Below, one piece after another: positions 17,292 through 24,581 of a stretch of DNA of 64,000 nucleotides. The notes under the pieces were generated by a model that did no database searches, had not been told where the DNA came from, and worked only from the letters and a program-made list of their open reading frames with translations. Position 1 is the first letter of the stretch; each line of letters begins with the position of its first letter. The position numbers were made by a program, and so were the translations under genes. This DNA is from Mycolicibacter senuensis (GTDB lineage Bacteria; Actinomycetota; Actinomycetes; Mycobacteriales; Mycobacteriaceae), in the NCBI RefSeq assembly GCF_003284925.1, contig NZ_QMEX01000003.1, positions 78,288 to 142,287 on the forward strand, given 5' to 3'.

Positions 17292-17752
17292 TGTGGGGTC
17301 TCCCCGTCTATGTCGTCCCGTTCATCTCCATTTTCCGGAAGGTCGTTCCGAAGCCAGGTGCCTTCTTTGATTGCCCGCGAGATATCCTCGTCAGCAAGCC
17401 AATACGCCGACATCAGGCTCCGCCAGAGCGCGGCCGCTTCCGCAGCACTCAACGTGTAGTAGCCGCTCGGCCCTGGCGGATCGACGTCAATGTGGATACG
17501 CAGATCCGATAAAACGTAGACAGCCCACCCTTCCAGGGACTGCACAACTCCTACGGAGCCAAAACCGTGGAGCAGCGTCTCGTTCGCAAGTGGCTCAATA
17601 GATTGGACAGCGCCGACCAAAACCGCGATCAGGCTCCGTAACTCGTTGCGCGACAATCCATGAGCTAAGGTTGCACAGTCGTGTGGCATTCGGACGACAA
17701 CGAGGCCGTCGGCGTCCTCGACAGACCATCCGTCCGGTAACGGCTCGGTCAT
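17288..17752 (-). CDS. GWxV-repeat protein A, unknown
   Basis: 154 residues, starting MTEPLPDGWSVEDADGLVVV. ATG 17752 overlaps the upstream stop (ATGA) and its own stop overlaps the rep start. It has two copies of a module of about 45 residues: GWSVEDADGLVVVRMP...LSRNELRSLIAVL near the N-terminus and EGWAVYVLSDLRIHIDV...LSAAEAAALWRSL in the second half. Each is W-x-V, two beta-like strands, then L-S-x-x-E/D-A and an amphipathic helix. An acidic tail ends the protein. The same module occurs in the two upstream genes. Unknown function; the tight link to rep suggests replication or copy control. Confidence 0.75.
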   Translation of the reverse strand: MTEPLPDGWSVEDADGLVVVRMPHDCATLAHGLSRNELRSLIAVLVGAVQSIEPLANETLLHGFGSVGVVQSLEGWAVYVLSDLRIHIDVDPPGPSGYYTLSAAEAAALWRSLMSAYWLADEDISRAIKEGTWLRNDLPENGDERDDIDGETPQ

Positions 17753-18414
17753 TCTGACCAGTCCTTCCGTAGATCTCGGAGCTCGTCCGGTTCAAAGGCG
17801 CTACTGAGAGAGCCGCTGGTTTCCTCGATGGCTCTTTGACGCGCTTCCAGCCAGGCCAGTCGCGCCCGCTCGGCCTGCTGAGTTACTGCGACACCTACCG
17901 CTAGCGCCTCCTCTATTCGGAGGTCAAAGTAGCCGTCCGCGGCGCTCGCCGGCACGATAAATTCAACCTCATGCCCTTTGGCACGGATGCTCCATCCGCG
18001 GGGAAGCCCACCGGTCGCCGTTGCCCCTTCGGGTTCCGTTACCGGAGCAGTGCTAACGGGTTCTGCGCTCATTGAGCTGAGCGGAATTCGTTCAAGGTTG
18101 CGACCGACGTACGCGTTGAAGCGTTCGAGCAATTCTGCCGCTACCTGGTACGTGATGTCAGCACCGCGCAGATCGGGGTGGTCCTGCATGACAGCTCGAA
18201 GGGCCGCAACTTCCTCGGATGTAGCGCCCGGCTCGGCGCCCGTGGACCATCGGTTCCGCCCAGCTAACAGATGCGCGAGATATAGTTGGACCCGCAGCAC
18301 GCGTGCGTCATGTCTGCTGAGCACGCGTCGCCCGTCCTGATCGCCCTCCGGGAACGAAACCACGATATTGGCACCGTCGACGTCGACCGACCATCCCTCC
18401 GGCATCGGACTCAT
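17749..18414 (-). CDS. GWxV-repeat protein B, unknown
   Basis: 221 residues, starting MSPMPEGWSVDVDGANIVVS, with ATGA overlaps at both ends. Modules: GWSVDVDGANIVVSFP...LSRHDARVLRVQL at the N-terminus and GWSIRAKGHEVEFIVP...RIEEALAVGVAV from about residue 140. Between them is a helical acidic segment (TSEEVAALRAVMQDHPDL) and a Pro/Thr-rich linker. The C-terminus is a charged helix. No membrane segment or catalytic motif. The domain resemblance with neighbours on both sides is visible by eye and points to gene duplication within the operon. Confidence 0.75.
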   Translation of the reverse strand: MSPMPEGWSVDVDGANIVVSFPEGDQDGRRVLSRHDARVLRVQLYLAHLLAGRNRWSTGAEPGATSEEVAALRAVMQDHPDLRGADITYQVAAELLERFNAYVGRNLERIPLSSMSAEPVSTAPVTEPEGATATGGLPRGWSIRAKGHEVEFIVPASAADGYFDLRIEEALAVGVAVTQQAERARLAWLEARQRAIEETSGSLSSAFEPDELRDLRKDWSE

Positions 18415-18944
18415 TTCGCCGACGCCTTCACGTAGAGGGCAGCAAGCAGTTTGACCCAGATTCGGGCATCGTCCGCATTGATCGCATCAAAAGCACTATG
18501 AGCGGCGTCCTCTACGCCGGCCGCGGTACTGACGACGGGATCCAAGGACACGAGCCATCTAGTGCCGCGCTGCACCGCCCGCACAGCCGGCCATCGCCAA
18601 CCGGGCAGCCACGCCTCTACTGCCGATACCGAATGATCTTCGCTCAGTTCGCGGATCACGACAGTCGATTCTTTGCGACCAGCACCCTCCACGGAGACGC
18701 CCTTGCCGTGTTGGTCGACCCCGCTATCACGAGTGACGTTCGAGCCAACGCGTTCTTCGGCGACGTCAGTTGCCGCTCGGACAGCCCGTGCCTGCTCCGA
18801 TGAACGAATCAGAGCCATGCCGATCGCAAATGCGTCGACATCAGACAGCTCAAATTCCAGCAACGGCTGGTTGCGGTCGATGTGTTCAAGATAGACCCAG
18901 GATCCTAAGGCCTCCACAACCCAGTCCGTTGGTAGTTGGGTCAT
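18411..18944 (-). CDS. GWxV-repeat protein C, unknown
   Basis: 177 residues, starting MTQLPTDWVVEALGSWVYLE. ATG 18944 overlaps the stop of a 29-codon leader frame, and the gene's own stop overlaps protein B. The first module reads DWVVEALGSWVYLEHI...LSDVDAFAIGMALI; a weaker second one may lie at about 110-170 (LPGWRWPAVRAV...RWLVSLDP...DDARIWVKLL). A hydrophilic linker of about 40 residues separates them. Same unknown family as A and B. Confidence 0.7.
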   Translation of the reverse strand: MTQLPTDWVVEALGSWVYLEHIDRNQPLLEFELSDVDAFAIGMALIRSSEQARAVRAATDVAEERVGSNVTRDSGVDQHGKGVSVEGAGRKESTVVIRELSEDHSVSAVEAWLPGWRWPAVRAVQRGTRWLVSLDPVVSTAAGVEDAAHSAFDAINADDARIWVKLLAALYVKASAK

Positions 18945-19030
18945 CGCACACCACCCCGGATCGCCAGAACGGTGCTGTCATCGAGCGCCCGCGATACACT
19001 CGTCACGCGCGCAAGAACGGTGGTTTCCAT
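18941..19030 (-). CDS. 29-residue leader peptide of the GWxV-rep operon
   Basis: ATG 19030 is preceded by GGAGGC with five-base spacing, the best ribosome site in the element. The peptide METTVLARVTSVSRALDD plus 11 more residues ends with TGA overlapping the ATG of protein C (ATGA). It probably serves to load ribosomes onto the operon by translational coupling; a role of the peptide itself is unknown. Confidence 0.6.
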   Translation of the reverse strand: METTVLARVTSVSRALDDSTVLAIRGGVR

Positions 19031-19044
19031 ATTCGCCTCCGTGA

Positions 19045-19070
19045 GGCCCCCTGGTTGCAGCCGGGGGGCT
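19045..19070 (-). promoter_or_regulatory. GC-rich hairpin in operon leader
   Basis: GCCCCC (19046-19051) can pair with GGGGGC (19064-19069) around a 12-nt loop, directly upstream of the leader-peptide ribosome site. It could attenuate transcription or mask translation start; no U tract follows in either direction. Confidence 0.4.
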
Positions 19071-19110
19071 TCGCTCGTTACTAAGCCCGGAGTTGAACGC
19101 TGATCTGCGG

Positions 19111-19128
19111 TCGGTGCTTGGTCGGTGA
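19111..19128. repeat. Right copy of putative arm-type site
   Basis: Same orientation as 3693-3710, differing at one position (C for T). It lies about 95 bp inside the right attachment repeat. Candidate integrase or Xis binding site. Confidence 0.5.
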
Positions 19129-19220
19129 ATCTACGACACGCCGTGGTTTCAGTTAGCACCGAATAGTGCTATATCGCCAGCTCCGAAGAGCTTTCGCGAC
19201 CTGGACTACGAGAGCTTGCA

Positions 19221-19267
19221 GGCTCTCCTAAAGCCGGTGTCGGCGGTTCGAATCCGCCCGGGGGCAC
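19221..19267 (+). repeat. attR: displaced 3' part of the original tRNA-Arg
   Basis: Repeats 3580-3626 with two compensatory T-stem differences (GGCGG/CCGCC). It lacks acceptor 5' strand and D arm, so it is not a tRNA gene. It most likely is the chromosomal 3' end present before integration. Confidence 0.9.
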
Positions 19268-19288
19268 CACGTTCCGAACTCGCGCCGA

Positions 19289-21253
19289 TCAGGCCCCGAA
19301 CAGATCCGACAGATCAAAGCTCGGGGTGCTCGCGATCAGGTCCGCCATGTTCGCCCACTGCTGAGTCGCCTGCTCACCCAGTTCAGTCGGCCAGGCGTCG
19401 GTGGCGGTCAGGATCGCCGTCGCGAAGTCGTCCCGGGCGTTGAGCAGCCCGGCCAGGATGCTGGTGTTGGGATCGAACAGCGCGTCGTTGATGGCCGGGA
19501 TCAGCAGCTGCGGCATCACCACCGACAGCGCGGTCTGGGCCAGCGCCAGCGTGATCGGCAGGTTGATGTCGCTGGCCAGCAGCGGCAGGTTGTTCCACAC
19601 CGCCGTCAGGCTTTCCATCGGGTGGTCCATGATGCTGTTCCACACCGCATCCCAGTTCGGGCTGAGCGCCTCGGTGAACCGCAGCGCGATCGGCGTGAAG
19701 GGCTCATGGCCGAACACGGCCTCGTAGTTCTCGTCACCCATCAGGCCCTGCAACCCGTTCATCAGCAGGTTCTGCAACACCCAGTCGGGCTGGGCGTGCA
19801 TCCGCGACACATCCAGGCCGTAGCCGTAGGACAGCACCCGCTGCGCCATGTCGGCGGCGAATTCCTCCGGGCTGACGGTGGGGGTGTCGTCCGGCAGGAC
19901 GCCGGCCAGATCGCTGAGCTGCACCACCTGCGTCTCCACGCTCAGGCCGAGCGCATTGCCGGGGTCGGTGACGTTCTCGAACCGGGCGAAGATCTCCCCG
20001 GTGTTGATGCCGCCGGTGTCCAGCCAGTTGGCCACACCCGGGTTGGTGCCGCTGATGACGTAGTAGGTGTAGCCGTCCTCGGCGTGGTAGGTGGTGGTGT
20101 GGTTGAGCGTGGTCTGCGCCATCACGTAGGGCAACGCGCCGCCGTAGACGTTCATCAACTCGATACCGCTGTAGGCCGCATCCACCGTGGGCACCTTCAC
20201 GACCAGTGCCTCACCGGGATCCAATTCGAAGTTGCCGCCGGTGACGACCGCGCTCTCCAGCCCGGCGCCGTAACTGGTCTGCGGACTCAAGTCGAACATG
20301 GTGTTGGCTGGAACGTTCATCCCCACCGACGCCCCGCCCTCGATGGCACGGGTGTTGAACGGGCCGATGACCTGAGCGAAGGCACTGAACAGCGTGGTGA
20401 GCATCGAGTCGATCGAGGTGATGCCGCCCGGTTGCTCCAGCGTGGCTCCGACCGGGTCGTCGCTGGGGAAGAACCCGCCCTCGGGGATGGCGAAGAACGG
20501 TGGGCAATCGGCCACACATTGCAGGGTGACGTGACCGGGGCCCTTGCCCCAGTCGCCGAGCATGTCCCGGATCAGCAGCGATGCGGCGCCGCCAACGGTG
20601 GCGTCGGTGGAATCCATGAAGTTGACGGCGCCCTCCGGCGCCTCCGGACCGATGTAAACCGTGAAGGTGCCGTCGGGGTTGACCACCAGCCCGTGACCCA
20701 TCTCCAGATTCTCGATGGCCTGCGCCGACCCGCCGGTGATGGCCTGGGTGCTGATCACGAAGTGCTCGGTCCCCCCGCCCAGGGTCCCGTTCAGCACATA
20801 TGTCGCACCGGGTGCCAAACCGGCGGTCACCCGGTAGTAGATGTCGGGCGTGAAGAAATCGAAGTACTGGCGGGGGTCGGCGGCATTGCCCGCGATCGCC
20901 TCGGGTGATTGGAAGAACACCCCGTTGAACAACTGGGTGACGCGGGACAGTCCGGCGCTGAGCAACTGGTAGTTGGTGTTCTGCAGCATCGTCATCAGGT
21001 TGTCTTCGCTGCCGGGCACCGCGTAGTCGAGTTCCATATTGACGCCGACGAGCCGCTGCATCTCCGCGATCAGCTCATCGATTGCCGGCTGAAACCCAGC
21101 CGTCGACGTCAACGCCACCGCCGGCGTGGTCCGGGCGGTGACCGCCGGGGTGCCCACCACCATCGACAGCGCGGTGCCCACTGCTGCTGTGGCGAACCCG
21201 TACCGCCGGATTAGGCCGCAACGGTCGCCTTCGGTGCTCCCGGTCATCTGCAC
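19289..21253 (-). CDS. Large secreted protein with DUF1214-like region
   Basis: About 654 residues. GTG 21253 lies five bases after GGAG; ATG 21247 is an alternative. The N-terminus has an Arg pair and hydrophobic core (IRRYGFATAAVGTALSMVV) followed by an Ala-rich TPAVTA, a signal peptide with likely cleavage after it. Residues about 110-250 (YYRVTAGLAPGATYVLNG, then NPDGTFTVYIGPE and SLLIRDMLGDWG) resemble the DUF1214-type fold seen in proteins like the lipoprotein next door. The rest is not recognised. Likely exported or cell-wall associated. It is the first chromosomal gene right of the element and divergent from the lipoprotein. Confidence 0.65.
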   Translation of the reverse strand: MQMTGSTEGDRCGLIRRYGFATAAVGTALSMVVGTPAVTARTTPAVALTSTAGFQPAIDELIAEMQRLVGVNMELDYAVPGSEDNLMTMLQNTNYQLLSAGLSRVTQLFNGVFFQSPEAIAGNAADPRQYFDFFTPDIYYRVTAGLAPGATYVLNGTLGGGTEHFVISTQAITGGSAQAIENLEMGHGLVVNPDGTFTVYIGPEAPEGAVNFMDSTDATVGGAASLLIRDMLGDWGKGPGHVTLQCVADCPPFFAIPEGGFFPSDDPVGATLEQPGGITSIDSMLTTLFSAFAQVIGPFNTRAIEGGASVGMNVPANTMFDLSPQTSYGAGLESAVVTGGNFELDPGEALVVKVPTVDAAYSGIELMNVYGGALPYVMAQTTLNHTTTYHAEDGYTYYVISGTNPGVANWLDTGGINTGEIFARFENVTDPGNALGLSVETQVVQLSDLAGVLPDDTPTVSPEEFAADMAQRVLSYGYGLDVSRMHAQPDWVLQNLLMNGLQGLMGDENYEAVFGHEPFTPIALRFTEALSPNWDAVWNSIMDHPMESLTAVWNNLPLLASDINLPITLALAQTALSVVMPQLLIPAINDALFDPNTSILAGLLNARDDFATAILTATDAWPTELGEQATQQWANMADLIASTPSFDLSDLFGA

Positions 21254-21430
21254 GGCCACTCCTTCGGATTGAGCTCTCATTATTTGCACATCCAATTAAT
21301 GGCGAACTCTCATTCGGGACCCTACGTCGGTATCCCAAGGCGTGCAACAGCTCACACCCGAATTCCGCTACTGGTGTCGCGAAACCCTTTGATATGCCAT
21401 CGGCCGGTGGCGCCGGGTAGGTTGCGCTGC

Positions 21431-22579
21431 ATGTTCAAGCGATGGGTTTCTGCGTTCGGCGCGGTGACGACCGCTCTGACATTGACGGGATGCGGGCTGA
21501 CCGTGACCAAGGCCGGCCCGGACCCGCTGGCACACCTGGCGCCGCGCAGCACCCCCAACGGCATGGTGTTGGTGTCGCCGGATAACTTCGTGCGGGCCAT
21601 CACCGACCAGGAGTTCACCAACGTCGTCAATGAGAACGGTTTCGGTCGGTTCTTCCACATGCGTGAGCTCACCCCGATCGACCGGCAGCTGGTGGTGCGA
21701 TCCAACCGGGACACCCTGTATTCGGCGGCGGTGTTCGACCTGCAGGCGGCTCCGGTGACGATCACCCTGCCCGACCCCGGTGAGCGGTACATGTCGGCGC
21801 AGGTGATCAACCAGGACGAATACGTCACCGACATGTTCTACGGCAGCGGCGAGCACACCCTCGACCAAGACCACGTCGGCACCCGCTACGTGATGATCAC
21901 CGTCCGCATCCTGGCCAACCCCAAGGACCCCGATGACCTGCGGGCAGCACACCGCTTGCAGGACCAGATCACCGTGGCCCAGCAGGAGTCCGGAACCTTC
22001 GAGGTCCCCCGGTGGGATCCGGTCAGCCAGAAGAAGGTCAGCGACGCGCTGCTGGTGCTGGCCGAGACCATCCCCGACACCCGCGGCATGTTCGGCAGCT
22101 TGGCCGACACCGACCCGGTGCGGCACTTGATCGGCGCCGCAGCGGCCTGGGGCGGCAGCCCGGAGACTGAGGCGCTGTACCTGAACGTCACCCCGGCCCG
22201 CAACGACGGCAACACGGTGTATCGGCTGACCGTCAAGGACGTCCCGGTGAGTGCCTTCTGGTCGGTCAGTGTCTACAACAAGAACGGCTATTTCACCGAG
22301 AATCCGCAGCAGGCCTACTCGGTCAACGACGTCACCGCGACGAAGGCCGATGACGGATCGGTGACCATACAGTTCGGCGGCTGCTCGGCTGATGTCGTCA
22401 ACTGCCTGCCGGTCACGCCGGGATGGAACTACCTGGTCCGGCTCTATCAGCCCGAGCAGGAGATGCTGTCCGGGAAGTGGGCGTTCCCCGAGGCGCAGCC
22501 GACGGAGACGGCCGGCGACCGGACCACCCCGACGCCCACGGCATCCGCCCCCGCACCGCCGGCGCGTCCGCCACGCTGA
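21431..22579 (+). CDS. DUF1254/DUF1214 family lipoprotein
   Basis: A 382-residue protein from ATG 21431 (MFKRWVSAFGAV); the upstream open frame is discarded because this start gives a perfect lipoprotein signal ending TLTGC. Residues about 55-130 (NENGFGRFFHMRELTP, VVRSNRDTLYSAAVFDL) match DUF1254, and YSVSVYNKNGYF-type sequence with GSVTIQFGG near the C-terminus matches DUF1214. The tail is Pro/Ala/Thr-rich. The protein should be anchored outside the membrane. The family has no firm function. It is divergent from another exported protein carrying a DUF1214-like region. Confidence 0.85.
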   Translation: MFKRWVSAFGAVTTALTLTGCGLTVTKAGPDPLAHLAPRSTPNGMVLVSPDNFVRAITDQEFTNVVNENGFGRFFHMRELTPIDRQLVVRSNRDTLYSAAVFDLQAAPVTITLPDPGERYMSAQVINQDEYVTDMFYGSGEHTLDQDHVGTRYVMITVRILANPKDPDDLRAAHRLQDQITVAQQESGTFEVPRWDPVSQKKVSDALLVLAETIPDTRGMFGSLADTDPVRHLIGAAAAWGGSPETEALYLNVTPARNDGNTVYRLTVKDVPVSAFWSVSVYNKNGYFTENPQQAYSVNDVTATKADDGSVTIQFGGCSADVVNCLPVTPGWNYLVRLYQPEQEMLSGKWAFPEAQPTETAGDRTTPTPTASAPAPPARPPR

Positions 22580-22653
22580 CGGCATGGCGGCGGCCCGGCG
22601 CCGCCACCGTTAGTCTGCAGATTGTGGTGATCATCAGGCAGTCGCCGGGCTAG

Positions 22654-23715
22654 GTGACGGCGACACAGCACGCCTACTTCGCGTACGGGTCCAACCTGTG
22701 CGCACAGCAGATGGCGCGCCGCTGCCCCGAAGCGTCGGATCCCCGGCCGGCGACGCTGGCCGACCATGACTGGCTGATCAATCAGCGCGGTGTGGCCACC
22801 GTCGAGCCGTTTCCCGGATCGCGGGTGCACGGGGTGGTGTGGCGGGTGTCCGATCGCGACTTGGCCGCGCTGGACAGCGCCGAAGGTGTCCCGGTGCGCT
22901 ACCGCCGCGACCGGCTGACCATCGACACCAGCGACGGTTCGTCGCCGGCGTGGGTCTATATCGATCATCGGGTGCAGACCGGTGCGCCGCGCGACGGTTA
23001 TCTGGAGCGCATCATCGGCGCGGCCGTCCAGCATGGGCTTCCGCCGGCATGGATCGAGTTTCTGCGGCGCTGGGATCCGATCCAATGGCCGCTGCGCCTT
23101 CCGGCCGCCGAAGAAGCCGGACCGCAGTCGCTTTCGGCGTTGCTGGCCGAACCCGACGTCATCGAGGACAGTCGGCTGCGGTCGCGGTTCGGCTTCCTGG
23201 CCATTCACGGCGGGGGCTTGGAGCAGATGACCGACGTGATCGCCGAACGCGCCGCCGACGCGGCCGGGGCATCGGTGTATCTGGTGCGGCACCCCGACGG
23301 GTATCGGCGGCACCTGCCGTCGACGCGTTATCTCGCCGCGGAGTCCCCGCGGCTCACCGAATTTCTCGACCATGTCGACGTCGTGGTGTCGCTGCACGGC
23401 TACGGCCGGATCGCACGCAGTACCCAGCTGCTGGCCGGTGGCCGTAACCGCCGCCTGGCCGAGCACCTCGCCCGCTGCCTGGTGCTGCCCGGTTATCAGG
23501 TGATCACCGACCTCGAGGCGATCCCGGTGGGGTTGCGCGGCCTGCATCCGGCGAACCCGGTCAATCAGGTCCGCGGCGGCGGGGCCCAACTGGAACTGTC
23601 GCCGCGGGTCCGGGGGATCAGTCCGCGCAGCCAACCGCCCGGCCCGGACGGCCTGTCGCCGGTCACGTCGGCGCTGGTGCGAGGCTTGGTGCTGGCGGCC
23701 CAGTCCTGGGATTAG
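22654..23715 (+). CDS. Gamma-glutamylcyclotransferase-like / poly-gamma-glutamate hydrolase-like fusion
   Basis: 353 residues from GTG 22654. The N-terminal domain (1-130) starts YFAYGSNLCAQQM and contains GVVWRVSDRDLAALDSAEG, the gamma-glutamylcyclotransferase/AIG2 signature (YGSN substrate loop, catalytic Glu region). The C-terminal domain (about 165-353) has FLAIHGGGLEQMTDVIAE, VYLVRHPDG and VVSLHGYG, matching the zinc-dependent poly-gamma-glutamate hydrolase (DUF867) family. Both act on gamma-glutamyl bonds, so the fusion is chemically sensible: one might release, the other cyclise gamma-glutamyl units. No signal peptide, so cytoplasmic. The pairing is my inference from motifs. It precedes an LLM oxidoreductase by 7 bp. 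Confidence 0.75.
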   Translation: MTATQHAYFAYGSNLCAQQMARRCPEASDPRPATLADHDWLINQRGVATVEPFPGSRVHGVVWRVSDRDLAALDSAEGVPVRYRRDRLTIDTSDGSSPAWVYIDHRVQTGAPRDGYLERIIGAAVQHGLPPAWIEFLRRWDPIQWPLRLPAAEEAGPQSLSALLAEPDVIEDSRLRSRFGFLAIHGGGLEQMTDVIAERAADAAGASVYLVRHPDGYRRHLPSTRYLAAESPRLTEFLDHVDVVVSLHGYGRIARSTQLLAGGRNRRLAEHLARCLVLPGYQVITDLEAIPVGLRGLHPANPVNQVRGGGAQLELSPRVRGISPRSQPPGPDGLSPVTSALVRGLVLAAQSWD

Positions 23716-23722
23716 GAGGTAG

Positions 23723-24550
23723 GTGGTGGTGGTGGACAGGCGGTTTCGCTTCGGTGTCGGCGTGCACGCGATCAGGTCCGCGACCGCGCTGGCCGAGACC
23801 GCGCGGCGGCTGGAGGGGTTCGGGTTCGATGTTCTCCACGTGCCCGATCACCTTGGCGCCCCGGCCCCCTTCCCCGCGTTGGTGGCGGCCGCCGCGGCCA
23901 CCACCAGCATCCGGCTGGGCACGTATGTGCTCAACGCCTGTTTTTACAAGCCGGCCCTGTTGACCCGCGACATCGCCGACACCGACCTGCTGTCCGGCGG
24001 TCGGCTGGAGGTCGGCCTGGGCGCCGGGTATGTCCGGGCGGAGTTCGAAGCCGCCGAACTACCGTTCCCGACGGCCGCACGCCGCATCGCCTACCTGGAA
24101 CACCTCACGACGTATGTGGCGACTCACCAGCCGGACGTGCCCATCCTCATCGCCGGCAGCGGCGACCGACTGCTCACCGTGGCGGCACGGCACGCCGGCA
24201 TCATCGGACTGACCGGGGCACGGGTGGCCGGCGCGGATGACGCACTGGCGGAGCGCGTGGCCTTCGTCCGCGCCGCCGCCGGCGATCGGTTCGACACGCT
24301 GGAACTGAATCTCGCCATCACGGCTGTGCCCACCGATGCCTCCGGGATGCCCGACCTGTCGCTGACTCGCCGATTCGCCCCGACCCTGTCGGATCAGGAA
24401 CTGCTGGCCATGCCCGCCGTGCTGTCGGGGTCACCGCACGAGATGGCCGACACGCTACGGGAATACCGCCGGCGCTACGGGGTGAGCTACTTCACCGTGC
24501 AGCAGCACCACGCCGAAGCCTTCGCGAAGGTCATCGCCGCGCTGCGGTGA
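23723..24550 (+). CDS. LLM-class F420-dependent oxidoreductase
   Basis: A 275-residue TIM-barrel protein. GTG start follows TAGGAGGTAGGTG. FGVGVHAIRSATALAETARRLEGFGFD, a LHVPDHLGAP strand, and RLEVGLGAGYVRAEFEAA are characteristic of luciferase-like F420-dependent enzymes (quoted in parts: FGVGVHAIRS; LHVPDHLGAP; GLGAGYVRAEF). The C-terminal GVSYFTVQQHHAEAFAKVI closes the barrel. The family uses coenzyme F420 for hydride transfer; substrate unknown. Likely co-transcribed with the upstream fusion gene. Confidence 0.85.
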   Translation: MVVVDRRFRFGVGVHAIRSATALAETARRLEGFGFDVLHVPDHLGAPAPFPALVAAAAATTSIRLGTYVLNACFYKPALLTRDIADTDLLSGGRLEVGLGAGYVRAEFEAAELPFPTAARRIAYLEHLTTYVATHQPDVPILIAGSGDRLLTVAARHAGIIGLTGARVAGADDALAERVAFVRAAAGDRFDTLELNLAITAVPTDASGMPDLSLTRRFAPTLSDQELLAMPAVLSGSPHEMADTLREYRRRYGVSYFTVQQHHAEAFAKVIAALR

Positions 24551-24581
24551 CCCGGAGTCGCCGCCGAGCGATCCCGCGGCG

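Larger units (their letters stand above)
3580..19267. mobile_element. Integrated AICE-type element in tRNA-Arg, about 15.6 kb
   Basis: Bounded by a 47-bp direct repeat of the tRNA-Arg 3' part (copies 15,641 bp apart). The integrase gene lies at the tRNA-proximal end, reading toward it. Contents match a minimal actinomycete integrative and conjugative element: int-xis, FtsK/TraSA-type translocase, HUH rolling-circle Rep. There are no structural phage genes, terminase or type IV secretion genes, which argues against a prophage or conventional ICE. Cargo includes restriction, HEPN and nuclease-like genes. Base composition is visibly less GC-rich than the flanks in 7286-8180 and 13600-15030. Mobility is inferred from gene content. 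Confidence 0.9.

Noticed and set aside
19221..19267. Second tRNA gene at the right end of the element
   Set aside because: Only the 3' half is present, with no acceptor 5' strand or D arm; it is the displaced attachment repeat.
3580..19267. Reading the element as a prophage
   Set aside because: No terminase, portal, capsid, tail or lysis genes are seen; the tra and HUH rep genes fit an AICE better.
19622..20908. Long plus-strand frame of 428 codons
   Set aside because: It lies wholly opposite the secreted protein gene at 19289-21253; its His/Val/Gly-rich translation is the usual shadow in GC-rich DNA.
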